This document shows positions 57,843-64,000 of a stretch of 64,000 bases of DNA, piece by piece; within the stretch, counting starts at the first letter, position 1; each line of letters opens with the position of its first letter. The notes under the pieces are model-generated. The model saw only the letters and a program-made list of their open reading frames with translations, was not told the origin of the DNA and searched no databases. The DNA lies in the NCBI RefSeq assembly GCF_002163715.1, contig NZ_CP015698.1, positions 1 through 64,000 on the forward strand, read 5' to 3'. The position numbers were made by a program, and so were the translations under genes. The stretch comes from Curvibacter sp. AEP1-3 (GTDB taxonomy: Bacteria > Pseudomonadota > Gammaproteobacteria > Burkholderiales > Burkholderiaceae_C).

Positions 57843-59300
57843 ATGAGCGAACATTTTGATGTGCTCATTGTCGGCGCGGGAATTTCAGGTATCGGCATGG
57901 CGTGCCATTTGCAGAAGGAATCTCCGGGCAAGCGATACGCCATCTTGGAGCGGCGTAACGCGATTGGTGGCACCTGGGATCTGTTTCGCTACCCTGGAGT
58001 GCGTTCTGATTCCGACATGTTTTCCTTCGCCTATGCCTTTCGGCCGTGGATGTCACCCAAGGTGCTGTCTGAAGGCCGGCTGGTGCGTGAGTATGTCAAA
58101 GAGACCGCGCAGGAATATGGCGTCGACCGGCATATCCGCTTCGGCTTGAAAATCCTCAGGGCCGACTGGTCCAGCGATCAGAACCACTGGACTATCACGG
58201 CCCTGAAGGAATCCACCGGAGAAACCAGCTGCTACACCTGCCGCTTTTTTGTGAGCTGCACCGGTTACTACGACTATGACCAAGGGCACCTGCCTGTGTT
58301 CCCCGGCCTGGATCGCTTTAGAGGGCAGACCATTCATCCGCAGTTCTGGCCCGAAAACCTGGACTATCGCGACAAGCGGGTCGTCGTGATCGGCAGTGGC
58401 GCCACGGCGGTCACGATCGTTCCGGCCATGGCGGCCGATGCTGCGCACGTCACCATGTTGCAGCGCACACCCACCTACTACTTCATCGCACCCACGTTAG
58501 AAAAAGCGATTGCGCGGCTAGGACAGGTCCTGCCGCAACGCTGGATTTACGGCGCCTTGCGTACCTCCTATATCGCTTTGCAGCGCGCTCTGTACAAGGG
58601 CGCCAAACGCTGGCCCGATGCCATGCGAAAGTTCATGTTGCGTCCGATCCAGAAAACACTGGGGGACACGGTGGACATGCGCCACTTCACTCCCAGCTAC
58701 AACCCTTGGGACCAGCGCATGTGTGTGGTGCCTGATGGCGACCTGTTCAAAGCCATCAAGTCGGGCAAGGCCTCTATCGTCACTGACGAAATTGCCACGT
58801 TTACCGAGGATGGCATTCTGCTCAAGTCAGGGGAGTCGTTGGATGCGGACATCGTGGTGACTGCAACCGGCATACGCCTCAAAACCTTCGGCGGTATGGA
58901 AATCACCTTAGATGGCGCACCAGTGGCGACCCACCAGCGGCTGAGCTATCGCGCAGTGCTGATGCAAGACCTACCTAACATGGCTTTCATTTTTGGCTAC
59001 ACCAATGCCTCGTGGACGCTCAAGGCGGACATCGCTTCACGCTATGTCTGCCGGCTGCTCAACTATATGGATGCCAAGGGCATTGCATGTGCAACGCCCC
59101 GCGCTCCAGCCGGACAACTCGGCGAGGGCAATGTGATGAGTTCACTCACCTCGGGCTACATCCTGCGGGACGTGAACGAACTGCCGCGCCAGGGCCGCAG
59201 TGGTCCATGGCGCGTGACCCATGCTTACGAGTTGGACAAAGCCCTTCTGCTGGACCAGCCGATTGACGACGGTGCTTTGGAATTCGTGAAGCAGAGTTAA
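57843..59300 (+). CDS. Flavin-containing (Baeyer-Villiger type) monooxygenase
   Basis: FAD/NADPH enzyme, 485 residues, similar to EthA-type monooxygenases. It has the FAD Rossmann motif VGAGISGIGMACHLQ, the family motif GGTWDLFRYPGVRSDSDMFSF (cited as GGTWDLFRYPGVRSDSD) and a second dinucleotide motif VVIGSGATAVTI. A Baeyer-Villiger-type motif FVSCTGYYDYDQGHLPVFPG is present. The start at 57843 follows AGGGAG. The substrate is unknown. It is convergent with the adjacent hydrolase, with a shared TTAA at the stops. Confidence 0.92.
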   Translation: MSEHFDVLIVGAGISGIGMACHLQKESPGKRYAILERRNAIGGTWDLFRYPGVRSDSDMFSFAYAFRPWMSPKVLSEGRLVREYVKETAQEYGVDRHIRFGLKILRADWSSDQNHWTITALKESTGETSCYTCRFFVSCTGYYDYDQGHLPVFPGLDRFRGQTIHPQFWPENLDYRDKRVVVIGSGATAVTIVPAMAADAAHVTMLQRTPTYYFIAPTLEKAIARLGQVLPQRWIYGALRTSYIALQRALYKGAKRWPDAMRKFMLRPIQKTLGDTVDMRHFTPSYNPWDQRMCVVPDGDLFKAIKSGKASIVTDEIATFTEDGILLKSGESLDADIVVTATGIRLKTFGGMEITLDGAPVATHQRLSYRAVLMQDLPNMAFIFGYTNASWTLKADIASRYVCRLLNYMDAKGIACATPRAPAGQLGEGNVMSSLTSGYILRDVNELPRQGRSGPWRVTHAYELDKALLLDQPIDDGALEFVKQS

Positions 59301-60220
59301 GCCGGGAGCGATTGCTCAAACTTCAGGAAATCCTTGGCGGTTTGGGCTGGCGCTTCGAGCATGGGCAAGTGGCCTATCCCCTGCATCACGATGGTCTGAT
59401 GGCGCGGAAACAGCCGCTCTTGGGACAGGGCAGCTGCCGGGCTCAAAATGCCATCCTCCGACCCCCACACGATCAGCGCCGGAGTGTTCAAGGTGGTAAA
59501 GCGGGCTTCAAGCATGGGCGAATGTTGACTGAGGTCTTTGAAGATTTCGCAATGCAAGGGGTAATCCGCTATCGCGCGCGCGCCCAGCGTGCGCTTCAAG
59601 AAGCCTGGAAAGTAAGGAGGCCGTGCCATCGTGGAGCTAATCAAGCGGGCCACGTCGGCTTGACTGCGCAGCAACAGGGGAGAGTCGCCCGTGGCGAGGT
59701 AGTGCCGCAGCATGGGGGAGTCGTGGGCGGCCGCCGTACCAGCGGCATCCAATAACCAGACGGCCTTGACCTGCTCGGGGTAGCGCGCCGCATATTCGCA
59801 GGCAATGAAGCCGCCCATGGAGTTGCCACCGAAGATCATTTTTTGCACCCCCAAGGCCTGAAAGAACGCATGCAAGCGCTCGACCTGATCGGCCATGCGG
59901 TACCTCGCAGCCGAGTCGCGTGTGGCGTCACCAAAGCCCGGCAGATCAGGCTGGATCACCCGAAAGTGCGGTGTCAAAAAACGCGCCATGCGCGTGAAAT
60001 TGTCCTTGTCACCGCCAAAGCCGTGCACCAGCACAAGCACCTCACCTTGGCCGCCTTCCAGGTAGGGGATGTCAAAGCCTTCAATTGCTTGAGACTTGAG
60101 CTCCAACCCGCTTCGCTTGCGCTCCAACGCCAAGCCCCAGTGCGACGCGGTATCGGGCTGCAACTGGGTAAACACCCAGAGGCACACAACAATCAAAAGT
60201 AGCGTGTAGACAATTGCCAT
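59297..60220 (-). CDS. Membrane-anchored alpha/beta hydrolase
   Basis: A 307-residue hydrolase with an N-terminal membrane helix (about 2-20). The oxyanion strand VLVLVHGFGGDKDNF precedes the nucleophile motif GGNSMGG; later DGILSP and GHLPMLEAP supply the likely Asp and His. It resembles lipases and esterases of the same fold. It is convergent with the monooxygenase; the pair could convert a ketone to an ester and hydrolyse it (inference). Confidence 0.88.
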   Translation of the reverse strand: MAIVYTLLLIVVCLWVFTQLQPDTASHWGLALERKRSGLELKSQAIEGFDIPYLEGGQGEVLVLVHGFGGDKDNFTRMARFLTPHFRVIQPDLPGFGDATRDSAARYRMADQVERLHAFFQALGVQKMIFGGNSMGGFIACEYAARYPEQVKAVWLLDAAGTAAAHDSPMLRHYLATGDSPLLLRSQADVARLISSTMARPPYFPGFLKRTLGARAIADYPLHCEIFKDLSQHSPMLEARFTTLNTPALIVWGSEDGILSPAAALSQERLFPRHQTIVMQGIGHLPMLEAPAQTAKDFLKFEQSLPA

Positions 60221-60396
60221 GTGCAGACCCTTTTCACAAAAGAGATTTCAACAAAGAAACACACACGATCAAGGATACCTACAGATGCGACGGCTGTCGC
60301 CTCAAACGATCCGGTCAAAGAACGCTTGTGTTTAGGTTGGAGGTTTGCAGGTGTTTACGTTAGATTCAAGGCCCTGCAATCCAAACTGGATACACC

Positions 60397-61179
60397 ATGG
60401 ATTTGAATAAGCGTCTTTGTCACGCCTTGGGAATCTTGGCTTTGTTCTTAATGACAGGGTATGCAACTGCTCAAAACTTGGTGGCAGTCGCTGACACCTG
60501 GTGCCCTTACAACTGTGAGCCAACCGCAAAGAAGCCCGGCTATGTGGTTGAGCTCTTGAAATCTGCGTTTGCGACAAAGGGGCAGTCTGTGAGTTATCGG
60601 GTGATGCCTTGGACGCGTGCCCTGTTGGATACCCAGTCCGGTAAAACTACAGCGGTCGTTGCTGCCAATGCAAAAGAAGCAGCAGAACATCAGCTTGCCA
60701 TAGGCAGCGAGCCTATCGGGGTGGCAAAGGGTTGCGTCTTTGTGCCGGCTTCGAGTCCGTTCAAGTACCGCTCTATTCAAGACCTCGACGGTTTGACACG
60801 CGTCGGTGTTGTCGGGGGTAACGCGTATCAAAATGATTTTGGTGAATGGTTAAGCAGGCCCGAGAACCGTCCAAAAATTCATGAAGTTTTCGCGGATAAC
60901 CCCAGCGAGCGACGCGCCGAGATGATGATTCGGGGACGGATCGATGGAATTTTTGAGGACTACACAGAAATGGCCTATGTCCTATCCACGAAAGGGCTGC
61001 AAAACCAGATCATGTCCGCTGGTTGTCAAAACCCGAGCCCTTTGTATGTGGGGTTCAGCAAGAAGCATCCGCGCGCTCAGGAATTGGTGGCCACTCTAGA
61101 CACGGAAATTCGCAGGATGCGCAAGGCTGGTTCGCTCAAGGAGCTACTCACTTCCTATGGGCTGGAGGACTGGAAATAG
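60397..61179 (+). CDS. Periplasmic solute-binding protein (family 3-like)
   Basis: A 260-residue secreted protein: signal peptide (about 1-25, ALGILALFLMTGYATA) and a PBPb-like domain (VADTWCPYNCEP, GYVVELLKSAF, VVGGNAYQNDFGEWLS, IRGRIDGIFEDY). Cysteines in WCPYNC suggest a disulfide. As at 56001, no transporter gene adjoins it. It marks the end of the dense gene region. Confidence 0.85.
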   Translation: MDLNKRLCHALGILALFLMTGYATAQNLVAVADTWCPYNCEPTAKKPGYVVELLKSAFATKGQSVSYRVMPWTRALLDTQSGKTTAVVAANAKEAAEHQLAIGSEPIGVAKGCVFVPASSPFKYRSIQDLDGLTRVGVVGGNAYQNDFGEWLSRPENRPKIHEVFADNPSERRAEMMIRGRIDGIFEDYTEMAYVLSTKGLQNQIMSAGCQNPSPLYVGFSKKHPRAQELVATLDTEIRRMRKAGSLKELLTSYGLEDWK

Positions 61180-61694
61180 CCTCCACGAGCGATCGACATG
61201 CCTTGTAACGATTGCAAATCAATGTCCCTTCGTTGTTTGATTGCAGACGTGGGATTTGACCGCTGTTGGTTTCGCGTTTGGATGCACAGAAAATGCTGCA
61301 ACTTGACTCTTACTGTGGAATACGCTCCAGCAGTATGAGCAAGAGGTCTCAAATTCGCGTCCTCTTTTGATCGAGGCGTATCTCCAAACGTGATCCGCAA
61401 AATTCACGTAACTACTTGACTGTGAAAAACATGTCTGAGTCCAACATCAGGCGCCTGTCCGTTGCTCCGATGATGGATAGTTGCGATTAGCCAGCATTCA
61501 TGCGGGTTGCGGCTCATATATGTGCATTTCGTGTGCAAAAGTGATTGAACGGCAACGGTGAGATTGCGGACTTTCTGGCGAAGATGGAATGTGCAAATTC
61601 GCAAACTCCGCTATGTTAAAGAGACAAACTACTGATCTTGCCTACAAGAGAAAACACGACATAGGGCAAACGGCATGCGAGGAGGGCAGTAGAT
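61180..61694 (+). other. Gene-free stretch, low GC
   Basis: No convincing gene. Short open frames here lack ribosome sites and family likeness. It contains one GACCGCT-type motif (61258-61269) that recurs downstream, and a strong ribosome site AGGAGGG just before the next gene. Confidence 0.5.
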
Positions 61695-62138
61695 TTGGAC
61701 GAGTCTGTGGAGGAAAGAAATCTCAATCTTTCAATCGAGTTTGCAACTCGGTGTGTCTCCACCGATCTTGAAGTAGGAAAGGCGGACACCAAAATTCATC
61801 AAATTGGAGCGGTCCGGTTTGATCCGAAACATTCAACTTACGAAGAGTATTTCCATTCCCAAGGTTCGCTAGACGCAGCGCTATCCCAACTCGATGCATT
61901 TTCGAACGGTGCGGAATTTGCACTAGGGCAAAACTTTATTTTGTTCGACCGAAAGCACCTACTTGCTGCTCGTTCCGATCAGTCGATTGCTAGTCGGCCT
62001 TGCTTAGATACGCTCCGGTTAAACCCGTTGGCATTTCCAAGGAACCCGTATCACCACCTCGTGAAGCATTACCAAGACGGTCAGCTCCAAAGTGGTCAAA
62101 AGAACAACCCTGTTTCTGACGCGCGTCTATCAATGTAG
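61695..62138 (+). pseudogene. DEDD-type 3'-5' exonuclease domain, probable remnant of an exonuclease-RecQ helicase
   Basis: A 147-residue frame with a TTG start 8 bases after GGAGGG. The exonuclease fold is suggested by STDLEVG (Asp/Glu of motif I), KIHQIGAVRFD, GQNFILFDRKHL and the stretch CLDTLRLNPLAFPRNPYHHL followed by VKHYQDGQL. That last stretch is what I recall from large RecQ-like helicases that carry an N-terminal exonuclease domain. The frame ends SDARLSM then TAG, where such proteins continue. Reading through the TAG gives VMVDQFFAL before a second stop, so the gene looks truncated by a nonsense change and deletion of the helicase part. It could instead be a small stand-alone exonuclease. 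I cannot check the family by search. Confidence 0.55.
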
Positions 62139-62453
62139 GTCATGGTTGACCAATTTTTTGCGTTGTAGAAGGCATGTGCTTCGCAGCCTGAGCTGATTTC
62201 TACGTAGGCCGGAATTCACTGACCATCATTACGGCAATTGGTGACCAGTACGCTGGTCATGACCACCGGCAGCTATCGACCCAAAGCGGTCCTCCGCACT
62301 CCTGGATTAGCTACCCAAAAGCGGACATCCGATCTGATACGAATGGGGCGTGCATGCGGAGGTCGCCTATGTAACGATTGGTGTCGTTCGGTTTTTGACT
62401 CCTGAGGTCTCCAGAAGGCTAACTCGGTAGTTCAAATTTTTCAGGACTCTACT
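62139..62453 (+). other. Gene-free stretch with inverted repeat and repeated motif
   Basis: Begins with the read-through remainder of the exonuclease frame. It holds a GACCAG/CTGGTC hairpin (62243-62258) and two copies of a CCCAAA(A)GCGG(T/A)C motif (62279-62291 and 62314-62325). No gene is seen. Confidence 0.45.
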
Positions 62454-62747
62454 TTAACGAGTACGCGGCGGACGGCTTTGAAGCCAAGAAGCGCAGCCAC
62501 AAAAAATCAAAATGACCCCAAACATGCCCCACACGACAACCTCTCCAGGCAAACCGACTAGCTCGTGTGCCATTGAAAACAGCCAACTCAACTTGCTACG
62601 AGTAGACGGTGTGGATGGGTACAGCCATTCGACTAGCGCGGCAACTAAGAAACAGGAGCCCAAACCCCAACTGACTCTGGCGGATTCTAGAGGTGTGAAA
62701 GGCGTGCGATAGTGGAATTGATCAGGTTTTCCGCGACTAAATTTCAT
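62454..62747 (-). CDS. Small hypothetical membrane protein
   Basis: A 97-residue frame with two hydrophobic segments (WGLGSCFLVAALVEWLY and VVVWGMFGVILIFCGCASWL) and a polar N terminus. No clear ribosome site. I do not recognise it. It may be real, since both helices are well formed, or a chance frame in a decayed region. Confidence 0.45.
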   Translation of the reverse strand: MKFSRGKPDQFHYRTPFTPLESARVSWGLGSCFLVAALVEWLYPSTPSTRSKLSWLFSMAHELVGLPGEVVVWGMFGVILIFCGCASWLQSRPPRTR

Positions 62748-63110
62748 TTGTGTACTTATGGTTATGAAACATTACGGTCCTAGAGGTTGTAGCAAGAATT
62801 TCATGCATTGAATGGGGCGATTATCAGGCGAAGGCTGGAGCCTGAATATTCCCCGTTCGGTTGATATTTAGACTGGCGACTTCCGCTGCTTACTAACCAA
62901 CGCAGGTGCCAATTGAACGACGGGAACCAGCCTGTTTGAGCTTCAGCTCTGCAGCGGAAGCAGTCATTGCATGTACTCACCCATTTGGGTGATTTACACG
63001 ACACATACCACGCTCCACAATCGGCTACGCCGCGGAAGCAGACCTTTGCAATTGATGCAGATAATCCCAACTCCATCCCTAAGCAGTCATTGAAATTCTG
63101 CAAACTCCGT
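62748..63110 (+). other. Gene-free stretch, possible decayed sequence
   Basis: One minus-strand open frame (62801-63103) is Cys- and Ser-rich with no recognisable domain; I regard it as chance. The sequence around 62886-62968 has partly repeated segments (CTTCCGCTGCT; AGCGGAAGCAG in inverse). Nothing else is seen. Confidence 0.4.
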
Positions 63111-63452
63111 ATGAAGTATTCTGTCTGCGTTCTATTCTGTGTGTCCTGCTTTTGTGCCGTTGCTGGACCAGCGAGCTATCCAGCCAGTGCTCGGCAGTTA
63201 GCCGAATGGCGAAGCGGGGACGCGAATACTCGAAAGCAGTTTGATAACTACATCTTGGCGTCATACAAATCGCTTCGGGCGAAGCATCTCGTATGCCCAC
63301 CTAAAGGACGGACTGACGTTGCAAACGAAAGCGCCGCGCTATTAGCTGCTGAAGTGGGCGTGGATCAGGGCCTATTTGATATTGATGGTCCGGCGAAGCC
63401 AGCGGTTGCTGATGCCCTTGGATTTTGGTTTCCCTGCCCATCTCAGCGATAA
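63111..63452 (+). CDS. Small secreted hypothetical protein
   Basis: From the ATG at 63111 it has 113 residues with a clear signal peptide (MKYSVCVLFCVSCFCAVAG). The mature part has NYILASYKSLRAKHLVCPPKG and ends VADALGFWFPCPSQR; two cysteines near CPP and FPCP could form a disulfide. The pattern vaguely resembles Rap1a/Tai-type immunity proteins of type VI secretion systems, but that is weak. No ribosome site is evident. Length and context leave it uncertain. Confidence 0.5.
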   Translation: MKYSVCVLFCVSCFCAVAGPASYPASARQLAEWRSGDANTRKQFDNYILASYKSLRAKHLVCPPKGRTDVANESAALLAAEVGVDQGLFDIDGPAKPAVADALGFWFPCPSQR

Positions 63453-63588
63453 CCGCTTCCAGCCCTTTCCTGCTATCCCTTTGAGCGACCGCTTTGGAGC
63501 ACTGGGAATGTCTCCTAACAGTCTGATTCAGACATGATGGCAGAGGTTGAAATCTATAGATCAATGGAGCTGTATTTCACTTCTCAAG

Positions 63589-63999
63589 TCAACTAATGTT
63601 GTAACGGCTCTGCACTTGTAGGCAAGGCCAAACACCATAGCCTTCATTCCTGCATTCAATGTTTTTTCCAGAATGGACGGTGAAGCGTCCCGTCTTCGGA
63701 TCTGCAATCCAAACTGTTATTACATCCTTTGACCATTCGCGTGCCTTTACGTGCCGCACCATCGCGATCATGTCATCTCGAATGAAACCATTGATGCGGC
63801 ATTGACCAAAGTTAAAGGAGTACCCTGGCTTCAACCTTGGTTGATGCATTTCAGTTAGCTGGCTCCCGTCGGCACGCAACAGCCTCCAAGGTCCGCTTTC
63901 TGTGGGCAACTCAATTCCCGGACTCTCTGCCTGCGCTGGATAGATAAGCCATTCAACAAAGTTTTGCTGCTTAGCAAAGCTTGAATCCGAGAAGAGCAC
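63589..63999 (-). CDS. Hypothetical protein, partial at window edge
   Basis: An open frame of 136 residues that reaches the window end, so its true start is probably outside. It contains no signal or domain I recognise. Features are a Gly/Pro-rich start (ESPGIELPTESGPW), a CRINGFIRDDMIAMVRHVKA segment and a C terminus with CRNEGYGVWPCLQVQSR. The two Cys near the end and an earlier Cys suggest an exported protein (weak inference). Confidence 0.5.
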   Translation of the reverse strand: MLFSDSSFAKQQNFVEWLIYPAQAESPGIELPTESGPWRLLRADGSQLTEMHQPRLKPGYSFNFGQCRINGFIRDDMIAMVRHVKAREWSKDVITVWIADPKTGRFTVHSGKNIECRNEGYGVWPCLQVQSRYNIS

Positions 64000-64000
64000 A

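Noticed and set aside
62801..63103. Cys-rich 100-residue minus-strand frame
   Set aside because: No domain, no ribosome site, and overlaps partly repeated sequence; more likely chance.
61180..64000. Integron cassette array
   Set aside because: The small low-GC frames recall cassettes, but I saw no attC-like GTTRRRY sites or an integrase.

Overview
The window looks like a chromosomal segment of a betaproteobacterium of the Comamonadaceae, close to Rhodoferax, Curvibacter or Limnohabitans. The evidence is high GC, the protein sequences, the ilvI-ilvH-ilvC-pssA-leuA order, the ECF sigma/DUF3619/DUF3106 block and short dispersed elements of a kind found in that family. This assignment is inferred from gene content, not from a search. 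Most of the window (about 0-61 kb) is dense, ordinary chromosome. The last 3 kb (61.2-64 kb) is gene-poor, has lower GC and looks decayed or accessory.

Layout. 0-4.3 kb: a truncated response regulator, then a membrane H+-pyrophosphatase (hppA) divergent from soluble pyrophosphatase (ppa), and a hydrolase. 4.5-8.5 kb: cheW, a Cache-domain chemoreceptor with a CheR-docking tail, and a FemAB/GNAT-like protein. 8.5-13.3 kb: nadE with a PII gene, dgkA, and an ECF sigma operon (sigma, DUF3619, DUF3106, RDD). 13.5-20.9 kb: branched-chain amino acid genes ilvI-ilvH-ilvC, pssA, leuA, then a penicillin-binding endopeptidase. 20.9-28.1 kb: IclR regulator, the N-degron transferases bpt and aat, two tRNAs (Pro, Arg), murI, class I fumarase and acs. 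28.2-31.6 kb: small cytochrome c, Trp-rich protein, ilvD, lgt. 31.7-37.4 kb: a malonate-use operon (GntR regulator, malonyl-CoA decarboxylase, Bug-type binding protein, crotonase, malonyl-CoA synthetase) with a clear palindromic operator. 37.5-43.3 kb: a FIST sensor, a large hybrid histidine kinase and an HD-GYP response regulator. 43.4-54.7 kb: the cbb3 oxidase cluster (uspA, ccoI-S-N-O-Q-P-G-H, a small membrane gene, fnr, hemN, a TauE/SafE-like protein) with FNR boxes at each divergent promoter. 54.7-61.2 kb: a GAF-GGDEF cyclase, two periplasmic binding proteins, DUF427, an EthA-like flavin monooxygenase and a hydrolase. 61.7-64 kb: an exonuclease-domain remnant that appears to have lost a RecQ-type helicase, and small unknown ORFs.

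How it works together. Low oxygen, sensed by Fnr, would switch on the high-affinity cbb3 oxidase, its copper ATPase and assembly factors, anaerobic haem synthesis (hemN) and uspA. The FIST/kinase/HD-GYP module and the GGDEF protein make and break cyclic di-GMP. Malonate and acetate both feed acetyl-CoA.

The most interesting unlisted signal is a family of seven 26-nt elements beginning GCGC and mostly ending TAGC. Five lie inside unrelated genes (a GNAT-like gene, nadE, murI, malonyl-CoA decarboxylase, a crotonase), always in the phase that avoids stop codons. I found no CRISPR array, no intact insertion sequence, no rRNA and no clear novel defence system.
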